Of a stretch of 5,268 nt of DNA, positions 1 to 5,268 are shown piece after piece; position 1 is the first letter of the stretch; every line of letters begins with the position of its first letter. The position numbers and the translations under genes were made by a program. Source of the stretch: Candidatus Zixiibacteriota bacterium. GTDB taxonomy: Bacteria; Zixibacteria; MSB-5A5; GN15; FEB-12. The stretch spans positions 1-5,268 of the forward strand of contig JAMPYH010000202.1 in the NCBI GenBank assembly GCA_023700785.1, given 5' to 3'. Below the pieces are notes generated by a model. The model did not search any database. It was not told the DNA's origin and was given only the letters and a program-made list of their open reading frames with translations.

Positions 1-526
1 GCAAGTCATCCGCTTTGATCCGGATATGTTTGGGAGGCTTAATACTGGACCACTCATAGAATCCCGAAGTGTTCGCGGTCACCTCCTGTTTATCGGCGAG
101 CAACCTGACGAGTTCGGGAGTGACCATGTCACCGGTAACTTGCGCAGTGAAATCCCAACCGGCTGTTCCTTTTTCCGCACGCAAGTCGAGCACCATTGAG
201 CCAACCTCGAATCGGAGCCGTCGATCCTGCTCGCCGCCCTGGCTGCGAACGCCAACCGCATGAGGTATCTTCCATGAGTCAAAAGATAACTTCGCGGCCA
301 GCCCCTGAAGGGCGGAAAGAGGATTGCCTGAAGCGATTATCGATCTTGCCTTGATGATCCAACCAGTTGGAGCATCAGGCAGAGCGATCTCGCCTGCCAC
401 TGGGAAAGCAGTGAACAGTTCAAACAGTTGGCGGCAATCTTCACAAGCTCCAAAATGAGCGGCAAATTGAGATGACTTCGCTTTAGCGGCGAACATTAGC
501 TCTTGTCTGGTTGGGTGCTTCTCCAT
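1..526 (-). CDS. Putative zinc-finger anti-sigma factor, 3' end off the window
   Basis: Reading frame open from an ATG at 526 to the left edge (175 residues seen, no stop). An in-frame stop at 545-547 and no other start between make this ATG secure; AGGAAGAG at 531-538 is a good ribosome-binding site. Near the N-terminus is H24-x3-C28-x2-C31, the HxxxCxxC pattern of zf-HC2/ZAS anti-sigma factors, where His and Cys bind zinc and the small helical domain holds the cognate sigma factor. The start (MEKHPTRQEL) also looks like such proteins. After a linker, residues from about 75 on include FDSW, a VGVRSQGG stretch and alternating beta-type segments ending in WDFTAQVTG, resembling the beta domain that follows the zinc finger in some cytosolic partners of ECF factors; this part is recalled by eye and less certain. 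No membrane segment appears in the visible part. It follows the sigma gene by 36 bp, so co-transcription is likely. The role as anti-sigma is inferred from motif plus context. Confidence 0.75.
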   Translation of the reverse strand, partial: MEKHPTRQELMFAAKAKSSQFAAHFGACEDCRQLFELFTAFPVAGEIALPDAPTGWIIKARSIIASGNPLSALQGLAAKLSFDSWKIPHAVGVRSQGGEQDRRLRFEVGSMVLDLRAEKGTAGWDFTAQVTGDMVTPELVRLLADKQEVTANTSGFYEWSSIKPPKHIRIKADDL

Positions 527-562
527 GAGTCTCTTCCTAAGTAGTTACCTTTTCGCTTCAGC

Positions 563-1225
563 TTACAGAGGGGAAGTACCCTGGTTTCGTACATCGACAT
601 ACCCGGACTCTTCGAGTAGTTTTCGCAGTCGCTGGAGACAACGTCCGCGGATCGGCCCGAGACTATTAAAGGCGATTCCGACTGACTTGGCAATCTGTTC
701 ATAGGAGAGCTCCTCGGGAGCGAAAAAGAGCGCCTTGAGAAGGGCCTGACAGCGGTTGTCGAGCTGTTTTAGCGCAATCTCGAGCAGCGCCTGCCGTTCA
801 GTCTGTTCGAGAAGTTCGTCCTGGAGGGGAGAAGTGTCGGCGAGTTCGTTCCCCGGCTCTGGTTCTTTAACTGAACTGGATTGCCTCCCCAGTCGAATTG
901 ACTCTCGTTTGGCGGTAGTGACCAACCAGGCGGAGAGGCGGCTCGGATCCGAGATTCTCTGGCGATGCTGGTAAAGAAGTACGAAGGTCTGTTGAAAGCA
1001 ATCAGCGGCGTCAGCCATCGAGAGGCCCGCCCGCGTCGCCACCGCACAGACCAGCGACTGATATTTGTCGATAAGCTCATTCCAGGCAGTTGATCTACCC
1101 GCGAGAACCTCCGACCAGATCTCGATATCAGTTCGCTTCATATGCCTGCGGAAAGCCATGCCCCCGGGTCGTGTCCAAGCTAAGCCGGTGAGCCGATGGA
1201 AGTTATCCCTATTGTGCGATAACAT
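563..1225 (-). CDS. ECF-type RNA polymerase sigma factor
   Basis: A 220-residue sigma-70-family protein of the extracytoplasmic-function type, carrying regions 2 and 4 only. Counting from the ATG at 1225, region 2 spans about 43-115: GRSTAWNELIDKYQSLV, then D72-A-A-D75-C-F-Q78-Q79 (core-binding/-10 region) and AWLVTTAKRE around 99-108. A charged linker (about 115-140) leads to region 4 at about 148-205, with the helix-turn-helix SYEQIAKSVG (175-183) and NSLGPIRGRCLQRLRKLL, which matches the GSIGPTRARCLxxLR-like end of one ECF group, with Asn in place of the usual Gly. The start is uncertain. ATG 1225 is preceded by GAGGGG with 8-nt spacing, the best ribosome-binding site. ATG 1141 (MKRTDIEIW) fits the usual ECF length of about 190 residues better but has only a weak AGG upstream. 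A TTG at 1249 lacks a site and is unlikely. Directly upstream of the anti-sigma-like gene, so probably controlled by it. Its target promoters cannot be read from the window. Confidence 0.9.
   Translation of the reverse strand: MLSHNRDNFHRLTGLAWTRPGGMAFRRHMKRTDIEIWSEVLAGRSTAWNELIDKYQSLVCAVATRAGLSMADAADCFQQTFVLLYQHRQRISDPSRLSAWLVTTAKRESIRLGRQSSSVKEPEPGNELADTSPLQDELLEQTERQALLEIALKQLDNRCQALLKALFFAPEELSYEQIAKSVGIAFNSLGPIRGRCLQRLRKLLEESGYVDVRNQGTSPL
1202..1223. repeat. Inverted repeat GTTATC-N10-GATAAC near the sigma gene start
   Basis: Perfect 6-bp arms (1202-1207 and 1218-1223) separated by 10 bp, so arm centres are 16 bp apart, about one and a half helix turns. If translation begins at 1225 this lies in the first codons and is probably chance. 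If it begins at 1141 it lies in the 5' leader and could be an operator. Confidence 0.35.
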
Positions 1226-1233
1226 ATCGGTTT

Positions 1234-1239
1234 CCCCTC
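1234..1239 (-). promoter_or_regulatory. Ribosome-binding site favouring the sigma factor start at 1225
   Basis: Minus strand reads GAGGGG, 8 nt before ATG at 1225. It is the strongest Shine-Dalgarno match among the four candidate starts (TTG 1249, ATG 1225, ATG 1159, ATG 1141), though homology-style length would favour 1141. Confidence 0.55.
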
Positions 1240-1281
1240 TGGTTTGCAAGGAGTTTTGAATGCCGCGAGTATTATTGAAGA

Positions 1282-1320
1282 GCCACAGACCGACGGCACC
1301 TCACTACCGTCGGTCGTGGC
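1282..1320 (-). terminator. Strong hairpin, probable terminator of the lipoprotein gene
   Basis: GCCAC-A-GACCGACGG (1282-1296) pairs with CCGTCGGTCGTGGC (1307-1320): 14 base pairs interrupted by one bulged A, with a 10-nt loop. On the minus strand it lies 46 bp after the lipoprotein stop and is followed by TCTTCAATAAT, a short and imperfect T-rich tail. It sits upstream of the sigma gene, so it probably insulates the sigma/anti-sigma operon from lipoprotein transcription. The tail on the plus strand is not T-rich, so minus-strand function is favoured. Confidence 0.7.
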
Positions 1321-1366
1321 TTGGGCTTGACGCGCTTCAGCACCGGATCAGCGCGTAGCCAATGAA

Positions 1367-2569
1367 TCAGAGATTGTTGTCGTGATGCATCCGAACGATG
1401 CTCAACAGTCCATTGCTTCCGACAAAGGCCTTGACCTCGACCAGCATTCCGGGAGCGAAGGCGTCCAAAGTCAGCGGCTCGTTATTTAGACCAGCCAGAT
1501 CCGCCATCCAGTCAACGACGCCTGTCCGGCTTTCGCCGGTGAACGTGACGGTTCGATTGAGCAGGTCAATACTCGCGATCACATCCTTGAACTCGATCTC
1601 GGCGCGGTTGTCCATTAAGGCATCCTCGAGTTCGATAGCGACCGCATAGATCGCCCCACCGGAGAGCGGATTTCCGTGTACTTCGATATAGTCTCCGACT
1701 TTGAGGTCGGTGAGAGCCAGACGGGTGCGGGTTGAATCGGTCCAGTCGTCACCGACACCGCGGCGCGCGGCGCCATCGGAACTGCCATCGCCGGTCTCAT
1801 GCGAGCCGAAAATGAACGTCAGCGAATCGGTGAGTATCTGCCAACAGGTGCGAGTGGTAATGATCCCCTGCGCATAGTCGATCGCAAGGATGGAATCCTT
1901 GAACTCGACCTCCGAACGGAAGTCTTCGCCGGCTTGATCAAGTCGCACGCGTACACGGACCGCCAAAAGTGAGCCGTCAGGCTGGCTAAACGCCTTGATC
2001 TCGACTGAATCACCCGGCATGATCTGATCAAAGGTGATGATGACATCAGCGTCCTCGGTTCTCTGGATCAGCTCGGCGTTGCCCGACACAAAGATCAGTC
2101 GCGCGTCGCCCAGTAATTGGATCTGGTTGAGGGCAGTGTCGATCGATGCGACACGGCCCCCAAACTCAGATTCAGGACCATGCTCGAGCGGGCGGACACG
2201 AACACGGTTAGCCGTGAAATTTGTACCGTTGGGGTTGCCGCGAACCTCCACCGAATCGCCAAGCTGGATCTGGGCGAAGTCGATCGGCATCTCATCGCCA
2301 CTGGATTTACTGACGATCTCAGCCGACGCCAGAACCGTGATCGCCCATGTCTGACCGTTCAGGGTCAGGCTTCGAGAACTATGGTCAGTCGACGCGACCC
2401 GACCATAGATCTCCATTTCTGCCGTCGGCAGATTCTCGGTAAAGTCTCTTTGCCCGGACTCGACCGAGGTTTTCATCGGCGCCACCGGGTTATCGGAGCA
2501 ACCGACCAGGCCGATAACCAGGCCGATCGCCGCCACAAAACCGGTGAAGCTCAATCCTTTGCGAATCAT
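1367..2569 (-). CDS. Lipoprotein with four DUF5666-like repeats
   Basis: A 400-residue secreted lipoprotein. The ATG at 2569 has AGGAGG five bases upstream (2575-2580) and starts a classic type II signal peptide: MIRK, a hydrophobic stretch (about 6-22), then the lipobox L-V-G-C24 followed by S-D-N. The reading frame continues upstream to an ATG at 2665, but that would bury the signal peptide. Asp at +2 from the Cys is the inner-membrane retention signal in enterics; here the residue after Cys is Ser and Asp is third, so outer-membrane sorting is possible. After a short linker come four repeats of about 80-100 residues, each with an opening beta segment ending in (S/A)xD and a closing G(D/M)xVEV/IEV strand and an A/S-x-R/I-V-type end strand, the pattern of DUF5666 (beta-barrel-like, function unknown). 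Repeat 3 carries an extra Gly/Asp/Arg-rich stretch. No catalytic motif is seen. A structural, ligand-binding or envelope-sensing role is possible; none is shown. Confidence 0.88.
   Translation of the reverse strand: MIRKGLSFTGFVAAIGLVIGLVGCSDNPVAPMKTSVESGQRDFTENLPTAEMEIYGRVASTDHSSRSLTLNGQTWAITVLASAEIVSKSSGDEMPIDFAQIQLGDSVEVRGNPNGTNFTANRVRVRPLEHGPESEFGGRVASIDTALNQIQLLGDARLIFVSGNAELIQRTEDADVIITFDQIMPGDSVEIKAFSQPDGSLLAVRVRVRLDQAGEDFRSEVEFKDSILAIDYAQGIITTRTCWQILTDSLTFIFGSHETGDGSSDGAARRGVGDDWTDSTRTRLALTDLKVGDYIEVHGNPLSGGAIYAVAIELEDALMDNRAEIEFKDVIASIDLLNRTVTFTGESRTGVVDWMADLAGLNNEPLTLDAFAPGMLVEVKAFVGSNGLLSIVRMHHDNNL
1370..1606 (-). repeat. DUF5666-like repeat 4 of the lipoprotein (residues 322-400)
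   Basis: Opens with RAEIEFKDVIASID, closes with GMLVEVKAF and GLLSIVRM, then ends the protein with HHDNNL. The most divergent repeat: Met replaces Asp in the GD pair of the closing strand. Confidence 0.65.
1619..1918 (-). repeat. DUF5666-like repeat 3 of the lipoprotein (residues 218-317), with insertion
   Basis: Opens with RSEVEFKDSILAID, closes with LKVGDYIEVHGNP and AIYAVAIELED. About 100 residues long because of a polar Gly/Ser/Asp/Arg-rich insertion around 256-283, where the other repeats have a short loop. The EFKD opening is shared with repeat 4. Confidence 0.7.
1931..2173 (-). repeat. DUF5666-like repeat 2 of the lipoprotein (residues 133-213)
   Basis: Opens with ESEFGGRVASID, closes with GDSVEIKAF, then DGSLLAVRVRVRLD. 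The VE-I/V-KAF closing strand is shared with repeat 4. Confidence 0.72.
2186..2419 (-). repeat. DUF5666-like repeat 1 of the lipoprotein (residues 51-128)
   Basis: Opens with EMEIYGRVASTD, closes with GDSVEVRGNP then FTANRVRVRPL. The opening resembles repeat 2 (GRVAS-I/T-D); the closing resembles repeat 3 (EV-x-GNP). Confidence 0.7.
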
Positions 2570-2574
2570 GAAAA

Positions 2575-2580
2575 CCTCCT
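2575..2580 (-). promoter_or_regulatory. Ribosome-binding site fixing the lipoprotein start
   Basis: Minus strand AGGAGG with 5-nt spacing to ATG 2569. Together with the lipobox 24 residues in, it rules out the longer in-frame start at 2665. Confidence 0.88.
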
Positions 2581-2647
2581 GAAGATGTTGAAAGGTAGAT
2601 TCTGTTTGTCTTACTTCTGGCCAACAGAGTGGACTTGAGAGGTCTTC

Positions 2648-2663
2648 GTACAGCCGGTCGTAC
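2648..2663. promoter_or_regulatory. Operator-like palindrome GTAC-N2-CCGG-N2-GTAC
   Basis: GTACAGCCGGTCGTAC is symmetric at 12 of 16 positions about its centre. It also contains TCGTAC twice in direct orientation (2646-2651 and 2658-2663). It lies in the 224-bp gap between the divergent lipoprotein and transporter genes, about 80 bp upstream of the lipoprotein start. A regulator site is inferred; chance is not excluded. Confidence 0.35.
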
Positions 2664-2733
2664 ATTTTCCGCCGGATATTTGAGCGGGTGACTGCTGAGG
2701 CGGAATACTGGCGGTGACGGAAAGAGTTTCTCG

Positions 2734-2765
2734 TTGACGACCCGACAGAAAACCGGTTTTATACG
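2734..2765 (+). promoter_or_regulatory. Possible housekeeping promoter of the transporter gene
   Basis: TTGACG (2734-2739) matches the -35 consensus at 5 of 6 bases. TATACG at 2760-2765 is a weak -10 match with a 20-bp spacer; TTTATA at 2758 gives 18 bp. Transcription would then begin near 2770, leaving a short leader before the ATG at 2794 and excluding the upstream TTG start. The -10 is poor, so this is tentative. Confidence 0.4.
2749..2760. promoter_or_regulatory. Perfect 12-bp palindrome AAAACCGGTTTT in the promoter spacer
   Basis: Fully self-complementary and placed between the putative -35 and -10 of the transporter promoter, a typical position for a repressor or a MerR-type activator site. 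Twelve bases is short, so the identity as an operator is an inference from symmetry and position. Confidence 0.4.
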
Positions 2766-2793
2766 TCTTTCGCGCAACAGAAAGAGAGACCGA

Positions 2794-4290
2794 ATGACAC
2801 AACCGACCTCATCAGCATCTCTTCCCAACGACCCTCACAAAGAAACGCTCTTCACACAATTAATGCATCTCCCGCGGCCATACTGGATGGTCAATATCAT
2901 GGAGATGTTCGAGCGCCTCGCCTATTACGGCGTTCGAGTGGTGATCCCGATCTATATCGCGCAGGCGGATGAACCGGGAGGGCTGCACTTCTCGCAGACC
3001 GAAAAGGGGATCATTTTCGCGTGGTGGGCGTTGGTGCAGTCGCTGGTGCCGATGTTTACCGGAGGTTTCGCCGACCGGTACGGGTATAAAAAAACCATCG
3101 CTTTTTCGGTCGCGATCAAAGTGATCGGATATCTCCTGATGGCGACGCAGCGCGAGTTCTGGCCGTTCCTTTTTGGCTGTCTCATACTGGCACTCGGAAC
3201 CGCCACGTTCAAGCCCGGCGTGCAGGGGACGATGTGTCAGTCTCTTTCGACCCGCAACAGCTCGGTTGGTTGGGGGATGTTCTATATGCTGGTCAATGTC
3301 GGCGGGTTCCTTGGACCGCCGCTGGCCCACTTCCTGTACGGCTGGTCCTGGGCGGCGGTGTTCTACGGCTGCGCGGTGATCGTGTCGCTCAATTTCCTAA
3401 TGCTATTTACCTATAAGGAAGTGCCGGCTGGCGGCGATCAATCAGGGGGCGTATGGAAGATCGCAAAACTTACCGCGAAGAATCTGGTACAAATTAAGGA
3501 CGACGGTATCCTGCTGACGAGATTGTCGATCTTCGTACTCATCATGTCAGGATTCTGGCTGATGTTCAATCAGCTGTTTGATATGCTCCCAAACTTCATC
3601 GTTGACTGGGTTGACAGTTCTTCTTTGGTGCGCATGCTTCACCTTCCGAATTTCATGCTTGATCTCAATTCTGATCGAGCTCCGCAGCTGTCACAGGAAT
3701 GGATGATCAATTTCAACTCAGGTCTGATAATTCTCACTGTTGTGCTTGTCTCATGGTGGGTTAACCGTATGAGGCGAGTGACATCAATAACATTAGGGAT
3801 AATTGTCGGATCCCTGGGTCTGGTATTTGCCGGATTTACTACTTCCGGGGTGCTGTGCATGCTTGGTATTCTTGTGTTTTCTGTTGGAGAGATGCTTGCG
3901 TCTCCAAAAATGCAGGACTACTTAGGAGTTATAGCTCCCGAGGGCCAGAAGGGGTTGTACATGGGATATGCCAATATCCCCAATGCCATTGGCTGGTTCA
4001 TCGGGTCCTATGTCGCCGGTACAGTGTATGACAAGATGGGGGATAAGGCAAACTTGGCTATCCGATACCTGGCCGACAATCACAATGTGATAAATGTCAA
4101 CCGACCCGTGGCATTTCAGAAGTTGCAGGAAATTACTGGGCTCAATCCGCAGGACGCAACGAATCTGCTCTGGAACGCCTATGACCCGTATGAATTGTGG
4201 TACATTTTCGCGATAATTGGTATCGTGTCCGCAATTGCCATGGTTCTGTTCTCTGTCTGGGTGAAAAAACTGGAAGCGCCTGACGTTTAA
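2794..4290 (+). CDS. MFS transporter of the POT/PTR (proton-coupled oligopeptide) type
   Basis: A 498-residue inner-membrane secondary transporter. Helix 1 has E37-M-F-E40-R41-L-A-Y44-Y45, matching the ExxER(F/L)xYY proton-coupling motif of POT proteins. G90-G-F-A-D94-R95-YGYKK is the MFS loop 2-3 motif. A-T-F-K140-P-G in helix 4 matches the conserved FKP lysine of POTs, FYMLVNVGGFLGP (163-175) matches PTR signature 2 in helix 5, FWLMFNQ (254-260) fits helix 7, and G365-E366-M-L-A-S-P matches the helix 10 GE(L/M)xxSP glutamate. The family imports di- and tripeptides with protons; substrate here is unknown. I count about 12 helices: the pair of extra helices usual in bacterial POTs between 6 and 7 is missing (208-238 is polar), while loops 7-8 (263-306) and 11-12 (411-466) are long. 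ATG 2794 is preferred, with GAGAG upstream; a TTG at 2734 overlaps the likely promoter. Ile codon use changes sharply after about residue 270. Confidence 0.88.
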   Translation: MTQPTSSASLPNDPHKETLFTQLMHLPRPYWMVNIMEMFERLAYYGVRVVIPIYIAQADEPGGLHFSQTEKGIIFAWWALVQSLVPMFTGGFADRYGYKKTIAFSVAIKVIGYLLMATQREFWPFLFGCLILALGTATFKPGVQGTMCQSLSTRNSSVGWGMFYMLVNVGGFLGPPLAHFLYGWSWAAVFYGCAVIVSLNFLMLFTYKEVPAGGDQSGGVWKIAKLTAKNLVQIKDDGILLTRLSIFVLIMSGFWLMFNQLFDMLPNFIVDWVDSSSLVRMLHLPNFMLDLNSDRAPQLSQEWMINFNSGLIILTVVLVSWWVNRMRRVTSITLGIIVGSLGLVFAGFTTSGVLCMLGILVFSVGEMLASPKMQDYLGVIAPEGQKGLYMGYANIPNAIGWFIGSYVAGTVYDKMGDKANLAIRYLADNHNVINVNRPVAFQKLQEITGLNPQDATNLLWNAYDPYELWYIFAIIGIVSAIAMVLFSVWVKKLEAPDV

Positions 4291-4306
4291 TCAATGCGGA
4301 TGAAAA

Positions 4307-4342
4307 CAAACGGGACGGCAGCTATCGCTGTCGGCCCGTTTG
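4307..4342. terminator. Bidirectional terminator between the transporter and dus genes
   Basis: CAAACGGG (4307-4314) pairs with CCCGTTTG (4335-4342). After one A-G mismatch, CGGCAGC (4316-4322) pairs with GCTGTCG (4327-4333), including one G-U pair, leaving a 4-nt loop. On the minus strand the stem ends in GTTTG followed by TTTTCAT, a good T tract after the dus stop. On the plus strand the tail (CTATTGATCTGTATTTGTT) is weaker but T-rich. The two genes converge on it with 69 bp between stop codons. Confidence 0.85.
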
Positions 4343-4359
4343 CTATTGATCTGTATTTG

Positions 4360-5268
4360 TTAATCGCTGTCGGGGCGAAGCGTCAACTGACCCTTAAAGA
4401 ACGCCTCGATGATCCGCTCCAGATCGTCCGTATCACGCAGATCGACCAGGCTCTTTCGAAGATCCTTCGCGCCGTCAAAGCCGCTGATATAAGCGCGGAT
4501 ATGTTTCTGCATGATCGCGAAGTTCTTTTTGCCGGAGAAGAGTTCTTCGTAGAGCCTGGAGTGTTCGATCATGACACGGAACTTTTCTTCGAGCGGCACT
4601 CGATCGATCTGAATCTCACGATTGAACAGCCACGGATTGCCAAAAACCGCGCGACCAAGCATGACGCCATCTATGCCGGTCCGGGCGATAAGTTGAGTGG
4701 CGTGGGAGAGATCCTTCACGTCGCCATTCCCCAGAAGAATGGTATCAGTCTGCCTGACAATATCAACCGCCCGGTGCATTTTATCCCAATGGGCCGGGAC
4801 GAGGGACATCTCTTTGGCGGTGCGCAGATGTAATGTCAGCGCGGCAGGTTCAGCTTCAAGGACATGAGGCAGCCATTCTTCGATGACGATCTTGGTGAAA
4901 CCGATGCGAGTCTTGACTGAGACCGGCAGTTTCCCGGCGCCGCGTTTGGTCGCTTTGATAACTTCCTTGGCGATGTCGGGATATTTGATCAGTGCCGCGC
5001 CGGAGCCGGTCTTGGTAACCGTTTTGACCGGACAGCCCATATTAATGTCTATACCATCAAACCCGAGTTCCTGAGCTAGCTCGGCGCACTGATAGAAAAG
5101 CTCAGGGTCATCGCCAAAAAACTGCGCGACTATTGGCCGTTCGCTTTCGTGGTATATCAGAGACTTAAGCAGGGCCGGACGGCCGGCGGAGCAGAGACCG
5201 TCCACGGACACAAACTCCGTCACAAAGACATCTGGCTTGCCGTATTTGGCAATAATGCGCCTGAACGC
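4360..5268 (-). CDS. dus: tRNA-dihydrouridine synthase, N-terminus off the window
   Basis: Flavin enzyme that reduces uridine to dihydrouridine in the loops of tRNA, using FMN and NADPH, in the cytosol. The frame is open to the right edge, giving 302 residues; about 15-25 N-terminal residues (the start of the TIM barrel) are missing. The GTG at 5223 is an internal Val: the 15 codons before it read AFRRIIAKYGKPDVF, the family's usual FRR...YG stretch. Visible motifs, counted from the edge: TEFVSVDGL (17-25), Q49 (FMN contact), D74-I-N-M-G-C79-P with C79 the catalytic acid, GSGAALIKYP (88-97), SVKTRIGF with K119 (FMN), TLHLRT where His is in the family's H-x-R-T motif, and LLGNGDV and GVMLGRAVFGNPWLF as phosphate-binding loops. 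The C-terminal helical tRNA-binding domain (KNFAIMQKHIRAYISGF to the end) is complete. Closest in style to the DusB/NifR3 branch, but the subtype is not certain. It converges with the transporter and shares its terminator. Confidence 0.95.
   Translation of the reverse strand, partial: AFRRIIAKYGKPDVFVTEFVSVDGLCSAGRPALLKSLIYHESERPIVAQFFGDDPELFYQCAELAQELGFDGIDINMGCPVKTVTKTGSGAALIKYPDIAKEVIKATKRGAGKLPVSVKTRIGFTKIVIEEWLPHVLEAEPAALTLHLRTAKEMSLVPAHWDKMHRAVDIVRQTDTILLGNGDVKDLSHATQLIARTGIDGVMLGRAVFGNPWLFNREIQIDRVPLEEKFRVMIEHSRLYEELFSGKKNFAIMQKHIRAYISGFDGAKDLRKSLVDLRDTDDLERIIEAFFKGQLTLRPDSD

Noticed and set aside
1226..1249. Longer sigma start at a TTG (1249)
   Set aside because: No ribosome-binding site precedes it, and an ATG with GAGGGG follows eight codons later.
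2117..2638. 173-residue plus-strand open frame
   Set aside because: Antisense to the signal peptide and repeats 1-2 of the lipoprotein; no ribosome site or recognisable domain.
2570..2665. Longer lipoprotein start at ATG 2665
   Set aside because: It would place 32 charged/polar residues before a clear lipoprotein signal peptide, and AGGAGG lies right before ATG 2569.
2581..2700. Minus-strand promoter for the lipoprotein (TTGGCC near 2622 with an AT-containing -10, or a GGAAAA ECF-like box)
   Set aside because: No -10 with acceptable match and spacing could be paired with either element.
2734..2793. Longer transporter start at TTG 2734
   Set aside because: The extra 20 residues are basic and unlike the family, there is no good ribosome site, and the TTG overlaps a promoter-like -35.
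4294..4833. 179-residue plus-strand open frame
   Set aside because: It begins across the terminator hairpin and runs antisense to the conserved dus gene; its residues look like a shadow with no domain.
5221..5223. GTG as the start of the dus gene
   Set aside because: The 15 upstream codons are open and encode the conserved Dus N-terminal stretch, so the gene continues past the window edge.
5040..5268. Ile codons in the first part of dus are 0 of 6 ATC, unlike 14 of 18 in the rest
   Set aside because: Only six codons; too few to claim a second compositional junction.

Overview
The window is bacterial chromosomal DNA of moderate GC (low-to-mid 50s percent by eye), gene-dense, with Shine-Dalgarno-led genes. 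The gene types (a group-specific ECF sigma factor with a zinc-finger partner, a DUF5666-repeat lipoprotein, a POT-like MFS transporter and a Dus enzyme) fit an uncultured, diderm lineage such as Zixibacteria, Gemmatimonadota or another FCB-type phylum. That placement is an impression from protein style and was not computed. No mobile element, CRISPR array, tRNA or rRNA is visible.

Layout, left to right: (1) 1-526, minus: the N-terminal 175 residues of a putative zinc-binding anti-sigma factor that runs off the left edge. (2) 563-1225, minus: an ECF-type sigma factor, 36 bp upstream of it and almost certainly in the same operon. (3) 1226-1366: a short intergenic stretch with a strong hairpin (1282-1320) that probably ends the lipoprotein transcript. 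(4) 1367-2569, minus: a 400-residue lipoprotein made of four DUF5666-like beta repeats. (5) 2570-2793: a divergent regulatory region with a plausible plus-strand promoter and two CCGG-centred palindromes. (6) 2794-4290, plus: a 498-residue MFS/POT-like transporter. (7) 4307-4342: a hairpin shared as terminator by two convergent genes. (8) 4360-5268, minus: a tRNA-dihydrouridine synthase missing its N-terminus at the right edge.

How the genes may work together: the sigma/anti-sigma pair is a self-contained signalling unit. The lipoprotein immediately upstream on the same strand could be a target or a read-through partner, but the hairpin between them argues for separate transcripts. The transporter is divergent from the lipoprotein, so the two may share control from the intergenic region. 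Dus is a housekeeping tRNA-modification gene with no evident link to the rest.

Nothing here is clearly a new system. The best leads are the alternating signatures of the lipoprotein repeats, the change in codon usage inside the transporter gene, the apparent 12-helix build of a POT-like protein, and the operator-like palindromes in the divergent promoter region.
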